The notes: generated by a model from the sequence alone, not told the origin. A stretch of 37,762 nucleotides of DNA from Planctomycetota bacterium (GCA_016177925.1 JACOUH010000062.1:1-37762); one strand, 5' to 3'; shown: positions 16,675-26,375, numbered from the stretch's first letter. Numbers and translations are program-made.

Positions 16675-18441
16675 ATGTCTCTTCTGCACAGCGCGGCCCG
16701 TGCCGTCTTTCGCTTCCTCCTGGGCAGGATAGGGAAGATCGTCGCGACCCCCGTGCGTCGCCACCTCTTCGCATTCGAAGCAGCGACGCACAACCCCCAG
16801 GTCGTGCAGGACGCCCTGCTGCACCGCCTCCTGAGTGCGCAGTCGGACACTGGCTTCGGCCGCGACCACCGCTTCCGCGACATCGCCACCTACGAGGACT
16901 TCTGCCGCCAAGTTGCCGTCGCCGGCTACGAGGCGATCGAGCCTTATATCGCGCGGATGCGCCAGGGCGACTTCAACGCCCTGGTGTCCGACGGCCCGGT
17001 CCGCATGTTCGCCCTGACCAGTGGCACAACGGCGACGCGCAAGTACATCCCGGTAACAGCGAGCTACCTCGCCGACTACCGCCGCGGCTGGAACATCTGG
17101 GGGTTGAAAGCCTTCCGCGATCATCCCGACACAAAACTGCGGCCGATCGTCCAGGTGTCCGGCGACTGGAACGAGTGCCAGACCGAGGCCGGCACGCCGT
17201 GCGGAGCGGTCACGGGGCTGACGGCACGGATGCAGAAACGCCTCATCCGCTGGTTGTACTGCGTGCCGGCGTGCGTCGGTTCCGTCAAGGACGCGGCGGC
17301 GAAATACTACCTGATCCTGCGCCTGAGCCTTCCGCGGGAGGTGGCAATGATCATCGCCGCCAACCCGAGCACGATGCTCGCCCTGGCCCGCGCCGGCGAC
17401 CGCGAGAAGGAGCACCTGATCCGCGACCTCTCCGACGGTACCCTGAGCCCGCGCTACGACATCCCGGCCACTGTTCGCGAGGCCGTCGCCCCCAAGATGC
17501 GCAAACGTCACCCACAGCGGGCCAAGGAGTTGGAGGCAATCGTCAACCGCACGGGAACACTTTATCCGAAGGATTACTGGCCTTCTTACTGTCTCTTGGG
17601 CAACTGGATGGGCGGCAGCGTCGGCGCCTACCTGCGCCATTACCCCCGCTATTTCGGCGACCGGCTGGTCCGCGACGTCGGGCTGATCGCCAGCGAGGGT
17701 CGCATGACCATCCCGATGACCAGCGGCACGCCGTCGGGCGTCCTTGACGTCACCAGCCACTTCTTCGAGTTCATCCCCGAGGCGGAGGGTGATTCTCCGC
17801 AACCGGCCGTCCTGCGCGCCCACGAGCTGGCGGAGGGCCGCAACTACTACATCCTCTTGACGACCGCATACGGGCTGTACCGCTATCACATCCACGACGT
17901 GGTGCGTGTGACGGGCTTCCACAACAAGACGCCGCTGCTCGAGTTCCTCAGCAAGGGTTCGCACTTCTCCAACCTAACGGGGGAGAAATTGTCGGAATAC
18001 CACGTTACGGCTGCGGTGCAGGACGTCGTCCGCGAGTTGAACGTGCCGCTGGGGACCTACAGCGTCGCCCCGTGCTGGCCGAACTCAGGCGACGACCTGA
18101 CGCCGTACTACGGGCTGTTCGTCGAGTGCGGTGACTTGCCCAGCCCGGCCGAGGCAGCGCGATTCGCCCGGCGGCTCGACCAGCGCCTGGCGGAGTTGAA
18201 CGTCGAGTACGCCGCCAAGCGCGAGAGCCAGCGGCTGGCGCCGTTGCGGGTGCAGCTCCTGTCGGCGGGGACGTGGCAGGAGTGGGACCGCAAGCGCCTG
18301 GAGAAGACCGGCGGGACGCTGGAGCAGTACAAGCATCCGTGCCTGATCGGCGACGTGCAATTCCGCACGACGATGCCGGTCGAGCAGGAGGTCGGCCCGG
18401 AGCAGTCGGGCAAGCCGCCCGTCGCTTGCGCCCGCAGTTGA
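16675..18441 (+). CDS. GH3-family acyl-adenylating enzyme
   Basis: 588 residues. The protein matches the GH3 (auxin-responsive promoter) branch of adenylate-forming enzymes: the phosphate-binding motif FALTSGTTATRKYIPVT (about 112-128), SEGRMTIPM in the middle, and YGLYRYHIHDVVRVTGF (from 399) leading into the hinge (LEFLSKGSHFSNLTGEKL). Plant GH3 enzymes join carboxylic acids to amino acids through acyl-AMP. Bacterial homologues are little studied. Here it ends a fatty-acid-type operon, so activation of the finished acyl chain for transfer to an amine, alcohol or thiol acceptor is plausible. The C-terminal end after QFRTTMPVEQEV looks altered: a near-copy of that segment with a different continuation is found 900 bases downstream. 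Confidence 0.88.
   Translation: MSLLHSAARAVFRFLLGRIGKIVATPVRRHLFAFEAATHNPQVVQDALLHRLLSAQSDTGFGRDHRFRDIATYEDFCRQVAVAGYEAIEPYIARMRQGDFNALVSDGPVRMFALTSGTTATRKYIPVTASYLADYRRGWNIWGLKAFRDHPDTKLRPIVQVSGDWNECQTEAGTPCGAVTGLTARMQKRLIRWLYCVPACVGSVKDAAAKYYLILRLSLPREVAMIIAANPSTMLALARAGDREKEHLIRDLSDGTLSPRYDIPATVREAVAPKMRKRHPQRAKELEAIVNRTGTLYPKDYWPSYCLLGNWMGGSVGAYLRHYPRYFGDRLVRDVGLIASEGRMTIPMTSGTPSGVLDVTSHFFEFIPEAEGDSPQPAVLRAHELAEGRNYYILLTTAYGLYRYHIHDVVRVTGFHNKTPLLEFLSKGSHFSNLTGEKLSEYHVTAAVQDVVRELNVPLGTYSVAPCWPNSGDDLTPYYGLFVECGDLPSPAEAARFARRLDQRLAELNVEYAAKRESQRLAPLRVQLLSAGTWQEWDRKRLEKTGGTLEQYKHPCLIGDVQFRTTMPVEQEVGPEQSGKPPVACARS
18356..18393 (+). repeat. 38-bp direct repeat, left copy (inside GH3 3' end)
   Basis: Matches 19256-19293 at 35 of 38 positions and lies exactly 900 bases before it. 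It encodes QFRTTMPVEQEV in the GH3-family protein. The minus-strand retropepsin/DUF5678-like gene pair is between the two copies. Confidence 0.85.
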
Positions 18442-18479
18442 AGGTCGCGCCGGCGCCGGGCAGTCCCGCTCCGCAGGAC

Positions 18480-18941
18480 TCAAATCTTCTGCCCGGGAAA
18501 CGACGGCCGGGGCGTGAGCGTGACTACCTGGGAGTCGCCGTCGAAGTCGGCGCTGAAGAACTGAAGGAAGCCGGCGTGGCCCAGCAGGTTGTAGTGCAAA
18601 GGGCCGGCCACGAAACCGACGACGGCCGTCCACTCGTACGTCTCGCCAACCCCGTCACTTATCCGTAGCAGCACCGGGACATACCGGGTCCGGACCGGCT
18701 GGGGGCGGCCGGCCAGGCGGATCTGGAGTTCCGGCGCCTGCGTGAGGTCCAGGGCCAGCAGACCCGCGATCGCCTCGGCGAACACCGTGTCGTCGGCCCC
18801 GGTGTCGAGAAGGCCGTCGTGAATCCGCGAGCCGCCGGGGCCGGTCAGCAGGACGGGCAGGAGGGGGCGGTTGCGGATGCGGCTACCGCCGAGCGAGGGG
18901 ACCGGCTGGCGGACCGGCACGGGGGTGTAAGACACCTTCAC
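18480..18941 (-). CDS. Retropepsin-like aspartic protease
   Basis: 153 residues from GTG 18941, chosen because it overlaps the TGA of the upstream small gene as GTGA, which implies translational coupling. The catalytic motif is GLLDTGADDTVF (DTGA, one Asp per chain), so an active enzyme would be a homodimer as in retroviral-type and clan AA bacterial proteases. RPLLPVLLTGPGG before it and a hydrophobic NLLGHAGFLQFF segment after it fit the fold's flap and psi-loop region. There is no signal peptide, so it acts in the cytoplasm. The partner gene encodes a DUF5678-like protein. The pair sits between 38-bp direct repeats derived from GH3. Its role is unknown. Confidence 0.8.
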   Translation of the reverse strand: MKVSYTPVPVRQPVPSLGGSRIRNRPLLPVLLTGPGGSRIHDGLLDTGADDTVFAEAIAGLLALDLTQAPELQIRLAGRPQPVRTRYVPVLLRISDGVGETYEWTAVVGFVAGPLHYNLLGHAGFLQFFSADFDGDSQVVTLTPRPSFPGQKI

Positions 18942-19174
18942 TCGATGGTTCCCCCGCCGCCGAGGATGACGTCCTCCGCGGGCACGGCAGACACCAAGGT
19001 TTCGGCCGGGTCGTAGCCGGCAGCCTTGATTTTGGCGTCGAGCCGGGCCAGATCCTCGTCGCTGGCGACGATCCTGGTCCCATCGGGGCTGAACGCCACG
19101 TACTGGCCGACGTAACGGGCCAGTTCCTCGGGAGGAAATCGTTGTCGGTTTCTGAGTAACTGCTGCATGTCCAC
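18938..19174 (-). CDS. Small DUF5678-like protein
   Basis: 78 residues from GTG 19174 with AGAGGAG about eight bases upstream; ATG 19168 is an alternative. The core reads YVGQYVAFSPDGTRIVASDE followed by a helix and AAGYDP, the pattern of DUF5678-type proteins (a W/Y-V-A strand, a D-G-x-I-V strand, then a helix). The family has no settled function; some members are near toxin-antitoxin-like loci. Its stop overlaps the GTG start of the retropepsin-like gene by four bases (GTGA), so the two are made together. A substrate, chaperone or regulator role for the protease is conjecture. Confidence 0.72.
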   Translation of the reverse strand: MDMQQLLRNRQRFPPEELARYVGQYVAFSPDGTRIVASDEDLARLDAKIKAAGYDPAETLVSAVPAEDVILGGGGTIE

Positions 19175-19254
19175 GATCTGGCTCCTCTCTGCGAACGACA
19201 GGAAAAAGCGTCACTCCCTACCGTAGACTGGCGGGACGAAACCGTCAACGGAAC

Positions 19255-19365
19255 ACGCAGTTCCGCATGACGATGCCGGTCGAGCAGGAGGTCCGTCCAG
19301 GGCAGGCGGCCCTCAGCGGGCAGACAAAGAAGTCCCTCGTCCCCGGGAGTCAGTCGGCGATCTGA
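19255..19365 (+). pseudogene. Remnant of a GH3 3' end
   Basis: The plus strand reads TQFRMTMPVEQEVRPGQ and stays open to TGA at 19363-19365. The first part matches the GH3-family C-terminus (QFRTTMPVEQEV) in the same frame 900 bases upstream, and the rest differs. No start codon or ribosome site is evident. It is best explained as the original GH3 tail, or a duplicate of it, displaced when the retropepsin/DUF5678-like module arrived. It overlaps the 3' end of the LipB-like gene. Confidence 0.55.
19256..19293 (+). repeat. 38-bp direct repeat, right copy
   Basis: Near-copy of 18356-18393 with three mismatches; flanks the other side of the retropepsin/DUF5678-like pair. The gap 19175-19349 holds this copy and no other gene. 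Confidence 0.85.
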
Positions 19366-20108
19366 ACGCGCTGGTGTGACTGCTTGCCGAGCGACGGGTG
19401 CGAAAAGAAGATCGAGGTCCGGCCGAGGTCGAAGGCGCGTGCGAAGTGCTCCACTACACTCTGCCGCACCAGGGCCATGCGAACGGGACCGTGCCGCTCG
19501 CGGGCCAGCGAGGTCATGGGGCCGTCGTCGCCGGCACTGCGGAGCAGACGGAACGGCACCAGGTCCGGGTTGACGTTCAGAAAGGCACCGTACCACGTCA
19601 CCCAGTCCCGCACCGCCACGCCGATGCCCGCCACGGGCCGATCGCCGACCCAGACGCCGGCCTGCCCCTGTCGCGTCCGCGCCTGGATGCTGAAATCGTC
19701 AAGGACGGCCACGACAACGCGGTGCAGACGGTCGAGGTAGTCGCGCAGGCCGAGATCAAGTTTTTTCAGAGGCAGAATGGGGTAGATGGCCAGTTGGCCG
19801 GGCAGGTGAAGCAGGCAGCCGCCGCCGCGGTTGACCCAGCGCACCGGCCAGCGGCGGGCCTGCAGTTCCTCGGCGTCGCAGAGGATGTGGGCGTGGCTGC
19901 CCTGGCGGCCGACGGTGATCAGCGGCGGGTGCTCGCACAGCAGCAGCGCCGCCTGGGCCTCCTCGCCGGAGGCCTGATAGACGAGCTGCCGCTGCAGCCG
20001 CAGCGCTGCCTCGAACTCGATCAGGCCGAGCAGGTAGACGTGCAGGGCGGGCCCGCCCTGTCTGGGGCTCGCCCCGTCGGAGTCAAGGGGTGCCGCTAAT
20101 TCCCACAC
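19350..20108 (-). CDS. LipB-fold octanoyltransferase-like protein lacking catalytic Cys and Lys
   Basis: 252 residues from GTG 20108, preceded by GAGGAGG at a good distance; a TTG at 20150 would add 14 residues. The family core is clear: LCEHPPLITVGRQG, RGGGCLLHLPGQLAIYP with the conserved His101, GVWVGDRPVAGIG, and YGAFLNVNPDLVPF. Compared (from memory) with E. coli LipB, whose K135 precedes IxSLG and whose C169 lies in NPCG, the aligned residues here are Pro158 and Ala192. The alignment needs no gaps. LipB moves octanoyl groups from ACP to lipoyl domains using that Cys/Lys pair, so this protein is unlikely to do so by the normal route. It may bind acyl-ACP without transfer or act on another substrate. 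Its position beside an ACP-dependent cluster is suggestive. Confidence 0.75.
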   Translation of the reverse strand: MWELAAPLDSDGASPRQGGPALHVYLLGLIEFEAALRLQRQLVYQASGEEAQAALLLCEHPPLITVGRQGSHAHILCDAEELQARRWPVRWVNRGGGCLLHLPGQLAIYPILPLKKLDLGLRDYLDRLHRVVVAVLDDFSIQARTRQGQAGVWVGDRPVAGIGVAVRDWVTWYGAFLNVNPDLVPFRLLRSAGDDGPMTSLARERHGPVRMALVRQSVVEHFARAFDLGRTSIFFSHPSLGKQSHQRVQIAD

Positions 20109-20379
20109 GCGTCGGGCCCTCCTCGGGCAGGGGACACGCGGGCCAAACAAGGCGAGCGCCGGCGAGGGTCGCCAATGGCAACCATTCCTTCCCGGCGCTC
20201 GCCCTCTGACGATGCTCTGTCAGGTTCTCCGCCAGAAGCCTCTTCACTGTATCAGCCGCGCCGCCGCCACGGCAAGAGGGAAGCCGGAAGGAACTCGCCG
20301 ACTTCGCCTTGCCGCCGTGATGGGGGGTGGCTATCGTCCCGCCCGCCAAGGGAAGCGGACCCAGCGCCTCGGAGGGCCC

Positions 20380-21825
20380 ATGCAATCCGCCTCGCTCGCG
20401 TCGGCGGGCCGCGACCGCCCGCTCGTCTCCGTCCTGGTCGTGCTCGGCGCCTTCGTGATCGCTGCTGCCAGCGCCCTGCCCTACGCCGGCAGCTGGAACG
20501 ACGGCAGCCGGCTCGCCGCGGTGGAGTCGATCGCAGATCGCGGGTCCCTCGCCATCGACGATTCGCTCTTCGTCCGCGTCCCGGCCGACACGATCGCCTG
20601 TGGCGTTTCGCCCTATCCGCCGCAGCGGCGCGGCCTGCTCGAGCACGGTACGCGGGACAGGCTGTTCATCCGCGGACACTTCTACTCGGACAAGCCGTAC
20701 GTCGTCTCCTTCCTGATGGCCGGGATCTACAAAGTCTGCAACGTCTTTGGTCTTCCGCGCGCCGCCGAGCGGCCTGATCTCTTCTGTCGCGTCCTGACGA
20801 TCCTCACCTCGGGCCTGGCTTACGCCGTCGCCGTCTGGTGCGTCTATCTCCTCGCCCTGCGCGTGGGACTTCCACCGCCTGTGCGGCTGGCCCTGACCGC
20901 CAGCTTTGCCCTGTCGACCGTGGCGCTGCCCTACACCCGCCATGTCAACAACCACATCCTGCACCTCGGCGTGACGGCGGCCCTTGTCCTCCAGCTTGTC
21001 TATCTCGCCGCTGAGGCGACTGCCGCGACGATTCCCTGGCGACGGCCGCTGTTGCTCGGGACGCTGGCCGGACTGGCTTACAACCTCGACCTGGGCGCCG
21101 GGCCCGTCCTGCTGGCCTGCCTGTTCCCGCTGATCGTCTATCGCTGCCGGCGTCCGGCGCCAGTCCTAGTCTTCCTGGCGGCGCTCGCGCCGTGGCTACT
21201 GGCCCATCACGCGATCAACTACGCTGTTGGCGGGGTGCTGAAGCCGATGAACGCCGTCGCGGAATACTCCGACTGGCCTGGGAGTCCCTTCTCGAAGGAC
21301 AACCTCACCGGCTTCTTCCGGCACACGCCGTTACAATTCGGCGTTTATGCGCTCTCGCTGCTGTTCGGCAAGCACGGTTTCATCACGCACAACCTGCCGC
21401 TGTTCCTCGCCCTGCCGGCGTTCGTCTTCCTGCTGCGGCGCCGCTCTCCCGCACGACCCGAGATTGCCTTCGGGGCGGCGTGGTGTGCCGGCACCTGGCT
21501 GATGTACGCAGCGTTCTCGAACAATTCCGGCGGGGTCTGCTGTTCGGTCCGCTGGTTCGTGCCGTTCCTCGCCCCCGCCTACCACACCCTGGCGCTGTAC
21601 CTCCAACAGAAGCCGCGGCAGCGCCTCGACTTCTGCATCCTCAGCCTGTGGGGGGGGCTGCTAGGCGTGTCGATGTGGTGGCACGGGCCGTGGATTCAGC
21701 ATGGCGTTCCGCTGTTGTGGCCGCTCGTCGGAGCCGGTCTGCTGGCCTGGCTCGCCTGCCACTACGCCCGTTGCCAGGAGCAGTTGTCGATCGAAGAGAA
21801 TCGCGAGATGGCAAGGGCGGCATGA
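20380..21825 (+). CDS. Polytopic membrane protein, possible GT-C type glycosyltransferase
   Basis: 481 residues from ATG 20380; GGAGGG lies just upstream at short spacing. The longer frame to 20212 lacks hydrophobic sequence and is not used. There are about ten to eleven predicted transmembrane helices, beginning with VSVLVVLGAFVIAAASALPY. The first extracytoplasmic loop contains NDGSRLAAVESI and HFYSDKPYVVSFLMA, which resembles the acidic loop and the Y-S-D-K-P segment of lipid-linked-sugar-dependent GT-C mannosyl/arabinosyltransferase relatives. Without clear catalytic motifs this remains a guess. It is divergent from the LipB-like gene (271-base gap with no other feature seen) and convergent with the next small gene. 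Confidence 0.7.
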   Translation: MQSASLASAGRDRPLVSVLVVLGAFVIAAASALPYAGSWNDGSRLAAVESIADRGSLAIDDSLFVRVPADTIACGVSPYPPQRRGLLEHGTRDRLFIRGHFYSDKPYVVSFLMAGIYKVCNVFGLPRAAERPDLFCRVLTILTSGLAYAVAVWCVYLLALRVGLPPPVRLALTASFALSTVALPYTRHVNNHILHLGVTAALVLQLVYLAAEATAATIPWRRPLLLGTLAGLAYNLDLGAGPVLLACLFPLIVYRCRRPAPVLVFLAALAPWLLAHHAINYAVGGVLKPMNAVAEYSDWPGSPFSKDNLTGFFRHTPLQFGVYALSLLFGKHGFITHNLPLFLALPAFVFLLRRRSPARPEIAFGAAWCAGTWLMYAAFSNNSGGVCCSVRWFVPFLAPAYHTLALYLQQKPRQRLDFCILSLWGGLLGVSMWWHGPWIQHGVPLLWPLVGAGLLAWLACHYARCQEQLSIEENREMARAA

Positions 21826-21903
21826 TCCCTGGCGAGCCGGGGGGAAGCTCCGCTATCCTCGTGTCTGTCGGTCCGGCAAGCAGAGAGGGGTTTTCGTGCG
21901 TTC

Positions 21904-22332
21904 TCAGGTCGGCAGTTGCACCTGCAACGGCTGCGAGATCACTTGCAGGGTTTTGTACTTGTAGACCGCCACGACCGTATACCATCCCGGTGTCCGCCGC
22001 TCCTCCGGGACGTTCCCCAGCAGGCCTACCGGAGCGGTGAACTTCTCGCCGGGGCTAAGCCGGAGAGTGTGGCTACTCCCCAAGGGCGAGAAGAGGTTTC
22101 CGTAGTGCCAGGCCGAGAGAATGGCCCCTGTCGGGTCGGTGACCACGAGATTGAGGTACTGGAGGGGATGTCTATCGTACTCGATCTCGATCACGCTTGG
22201 GGAGACGTTATCCAGTTCAATCTCGCCTGCAGTGGGGGCGGGGCCGCGGCGGAGTTCTTTGGGCCGAAGTCGGCACACAATGGTTACCTGTGTAGCGGGT
22301 GCGGCGGGGGTTTTACTCGTTTGCTCTGGCAT
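21904..22332 (-). CDS. Hypothetical beta-rich protein
   Basis: 142 residues. The ATG at 22332 has GGAGGAGGG eight bases upstream, strong support for the start. No signal peptide is visible. The sequence is a run of beta strands (for example SVIEIEYDRHPLQYLNLVVTDP and TPGWYTVVAVYKYKTLQVIS) with the layout of a single immunoglobulin-like domain. No family was recognised. It lies 34 bases downstream of asnS on the same strand and is probably co-transcribed with it, though a functional link is not evident. Confidence 0.7.
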   Translation of the reverse strand: MPEQTSKTPAAPATQVTIVCRLRPKELRRGPAPTAGEIELDNVSPSVIEIEYDRHPLQYLNLVVTDPTGAILSAWHYGNLFSPLGSSHTLRLSPGEKFTAPVGLLGNVPEERRTPGWYTVVAVYKYKTLQVISQPLQVQLPT

Positions 22333-22366
22333 GGGAAGCCCTCCTCCATTTCCCTCGGAGGCAGAC

Positions 22367-23758
<1,392 letters not shown>

Positions 23759-23772
23759 AGCTGCCTCTCTTC

Positions 23773-24528
23773 TTACCCGTACTTCTTGTGGGCCTCCTGC
23801 GAGGTGATCTTCTTCGCCACGATGAGGCCGCCCTTGACCTTCTCGCCCTCGGGATCGACGTAGACGCGGCCGGGGCTCCTCGGGTTGTCGCGGTTGTAGC
23901 CCATCACGTGAATGTTGAAGATGAAGCCCGTCTCCGTCACCGCCTTGAACCAGTGGACGTTGTCCTTGCGGTCGGACACCGTCGAGCACTCGCCTGGCTT
24001 GAACAGGCGGTCGATGGTCGGCCGGATCAGGTAGTGGTCCTTGTTGTCCTCGACGCGGTCGTAGTGCTTGCCCTCGAAGTCGCCGCGCAGGACGATGAAG
24101 CCGGTACACATGTTGTCGTGGCCGTGCGGCACCACCGAACGGCCCTTCTTCATGCAGAAGATCTGTTTGCCGAAGTGGAGCTGCTTCGGCAGGCCCTCGA
24201 CCTTGCCGAGGTCGATGCCGCGGCTGGCCACCCCGTGCTCCGGCAGCCGCACACTCTTCGCCACGCGGTCCATGTCAAGCAGGCGCAGCAGCTCCGGCAG
24301 GTCGACGCGCTTGTACAGGGCCTCGAGCTTCGCCTGGAAGTCGAGGTCCTTGATCTTGCCGTCCTTGACGTCCTTCGTCAAATCGGAGAGGTCCTTCATC
24401 CACTGAGTGATGATCGGCTTGACCGCGTCGGCGAACAGGTCGCGCGCAAACAGCGTCTCGATCAGTCCGTAGGCCATCAGCGTGCCGAGCATCTGCTTGT
24501 TGAAGGAACGTCTCGTCAGGTTGGTCAT
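23773..24528 (-). CDS. Tat-exported cupin-fold protein
   Basis: 251 residues from ATG 24528. The N-terminus [14 protein letters not shown] has the twin-arginine motif, followed by a hydrophobic stretch, so export through the Tat route is likely. The C-terminal half looks like a cupin: [21 protein letters not shown] gives two metal-type His residues and [17 protein letters not shown] a third. The middle is helical and charged. Cupins of this kind bind a metal and include dioxygenases and sugar isomerases; nothing visible selects one activity. The gene is followed closely by asnS. Confidence 0.72.
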   Translation of the reverse strand: MTNLTRRSFNKQMLGTLMAYGLIETLFARDLFADAVKPIITQWMKDLSDLTKDVKDGKIKDLDFQAKLEALYKRVDLPELLRLLDMDRVAKSVRLPEHGVASRGIDLGKVEGLPKQLHFGKQIFCMKKGRSVVPHGHDNMCTGFIVLRGDFEGKHYDRVEDNKDHYLIRPTIDRLFKPGECSTVSDRKDNVHWFKAVTETGFIFNIHVMGYNRDNPRSPGRVYVDPEGEKVKGGLIVAKKITSQEAHKKYG

Positions 24529-25007
24529 CGTCGGGTCTCCGGGTAGGTGGGAGGGCAAGGGTTGTTGTACGAGAGGGTGAGTGCGTGGCGGAGGATTTTT
24601 CCCTTTTTCGCGGGCAATCGTCTTGCCCCCGACCGCATCATCCCCTAGTATGATCCCCTGACAATCTGGTGTGTATCTTATCCAGAGTGGCTGAGGGAAT
24701 GGGCCCGTTGAAGCCACAGCAACCGATCCTCCTCACCCGACCCTCTCCCCCATCCCCTGGGGAAGAGGGTAACGAAGAGAGGGATGCTGGTGCTACCTCC
24801 CACCCGGTCCGCCCTCACCCCTACCCCTCTCCCCCACGATGGGGGAGAGGGGTAGGGGTGAGGGGGCGGGAGAGATAAGATGCGTGCTCATTACACGCCT
24901 CCTTTTCTCCTCCTCCTGACAGACGCCGTTGCTGCCGTCAGGTTCATCTTCTGGACGATACTCGCCGTGGCGGTTTTCTGTGATTCCCTCGAAGGAGGAC
25001 GCCGTCC
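24529..25007. other. Intergenic region with two hairpin repeats
   Basis: About 480 bases between the divergent cupin-like and threonine-synthase-like genes. It holds an imperfect hairpin (24741-24769) and a perfect one (24812-24864). No credible gene was found. Promoters for both flanking genes must lie here but were not pinpointed. AAGGAGG at 24992-24998 is the ribosome site for the GTG start at 25008. Confidence 0.5.
24812..24864. repeat. Perfect C/G-rich palindrome, repeat family F
   Basis: CCCTCACCCCTACCCCTCTC plus CCCCA (24812-24836) pairs perfectly with its complement at 24840-24864 across a three-base loop CGA. A degenerate relative lies upstream at 24741-24769. Confidence 0.9.
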
Positions 25008-26264
25008 GTGCAGGCACATTTTGTCCGTGGCCTGAAGTGCCGCCTGTGTGGCAAGGAGTATCCGCTCAAGGCCCTGAATTTCTGCACTGAGGACTTCGGC
25101 CCGGTCGAGGTCTTCTACGACTATGACGCCCTCAAGGCGGAGGTCAGTCGCCAAGTCTTCGAGCGCCGGCCCGACAACATGTGGCGCTACCGCGAGTTGC
25201 TGCCGCTGGAAGGCGAGCCGACCGTCGGGCTGCACGTCGGCGGCACTCCCCTGGTCAAGGCCGACCGCCTTGCCGAGGTGCTCGGCGTCGAGACGCTGTG
25301 GATCAAGAATGATGCGGTCAACTTTCCATCGCTGTCGTTCAAGGACCGCGTCGTCGCGGTTGCCCTGAGCAAGGCGCGCGAGTTCGGTTTCACGACGGTC
25401 GGCTGCGCCTCGACGGGCAACCTGGCCAACAGCGTTGCGGCCAACGCCGCGGCGGCGGGACTGGAGGCGTACATCTTCATCCCGGCCGACCTGGAACGGG
25501 CGAAGGTGCTCGGCACCAGCGTCTACGGGGCGAAGGTCATCGGGGTCCACGGCACCTATGACGAGGTGAATCGTCTCTGTTCGCAGGTCGTCGACCGCTT
25601 CGGCTGGGGGTTCGTCAACATCAACCTGCGGCCGTTCTACGCCGAGGGCTCCAAGACAATGGGCTTCGAGATCGCCCAGCAGCTCGGCTGGCGGACGCCG
25701 CAACACGTCGTCGTGCCGATGGCTGGCGGAGCGCTGATCGGTAAGATCCACAAAGCCTTCCAGGAGTTGGCGATGGTCGGGCTGATCGAGACACGGCGTT
25801 GCGCCTTCCACGGCGCCCAGGCGACCGGCTGCAACCCGATCAGCGACGCGGTCAAGACGGGACGCGAGGCGCACAGGCCCGTCAAGCGGCCCAACACCAT
25901 CGCCAAGTCGCTGGCCATCGGCGACCCGGCCGACGGCTACTTCGCGGCCAAGGTGATCCGCGACACGGGCGGCTGGGCCGAGGACGTCAGCGATGCGGAG
26001 ATCGCCGAGGGTATGGCGCTGTTGGCGCGGACGGAGGGTATCTTCGCCGAGACGGCCGGCGGCGTGACGCTGGCGGTGGCGCGCAAACTGATCGAGCAGG
26101 GCCGTCTCCCGCGCGACGAGGAAATCGTCCTGTGCATCACCGGCAATGGCCTGAAGACACAGGACGCGGTGGTCGACTGCCTGGAGAAGCCGACGCTCAT
26201 CGGGACGGCCCTTCAGGAGTTCGAGGCGCTCCTGGAGAAGGTCACCGAGGCCGCGCTCGTGTAA
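25008..26264 (+). CDS. thrC: Threonine-synthase-like PLP enzyme with zinc-ribbon N-terminus
   Basis: 418 residues from GTG 25008, with AAGGAGG ten bases upstream. A small N-terminal Cys cluster (C11, C14, C26) resembles the zinc ribbon of the long ThrC group. The fold-type II PLP domain follows: the Schiff-base Lys is K112 in SLSFKDRV, and CASTGNLANSVAA is the phosphate/substrate loop. ThrC turns O-phosphohomoserine into threonine. The downstream genes encode a ThiS-like carrier and its activating enzyme, so a sulfhydrylase-type reaction on a phosphorylated amino acid, as CysM does with CysO, should also be considered. Ordinary threonine synthase is the default call. A 183-base gap filled by repeats B and A separates it from the carrier gene. 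Confidence 0.85.
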   Translation: MQAHFVRGLKCRLCGKEYPLKALNFCTEDFGPVEVFYDYDALKAEVSRQVFERRPDNMWRYRELLPLEGEPTVGLHVGGTPLVKADRLAEVLGVETLWIKNDAVNFPSLSFKDRVVAVALSKAREFGFTTVGCASTGNLANSVAANAAAAGLEAYIFIPADLERAKVLGTSVYGAKVIGVHGTYDEVNRLCSQVVDRFGWGFVNINLRPFYAEGSKTMGFEIAQQLGWRTPQHVVVPMAGGALIGKIHKAFQELAMVGLIETRRCAFHGAQATGCNPISDAVKTGREAHRPVKRPNTIAKSLAIGDPADGYFAAKVIRDTGGWAEDVSDAEIAEGMALLARTEGIFAETAGGVTLAVARKLIEQGRLPRDEEIVLCITGNGLKTQDAVVDCLEKPTLIGTALQEFEALLEKVTEAALV

Positions 26265-26276
26265 GATAGATTAGCC

Positions 26277-26375
26277 CGGTTTGCATTTGCTCGTAGCACA
26301 GGCGTCTCGCCTGTGCGCTGTCGCGGTTCGGCACAGGCGAGACGCCTGTGCTACGGCCGACGGCAAAACGCTCTA
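26277..26375. repeat. Palindromic repeat family B, copy 1
   Basis: A roughly 99-bp element with an inner inverted repeat around GTAGCACAGGCGTCTCGCCT. It is nearly identical to 34621-34724, with one clear mismatch in the shared core (CGACGGC versus CGACTGC). It abuts family A on its right side. Confidence 0.9.

Noticed and set aside
10333-18441. Ladderane biosynthesis cluster
   Set aside because: Shares KS, FabZ, FabG and ACP types, but no radical SAM, phytoene-desaturase-like or other ladderane-associated genes are present.
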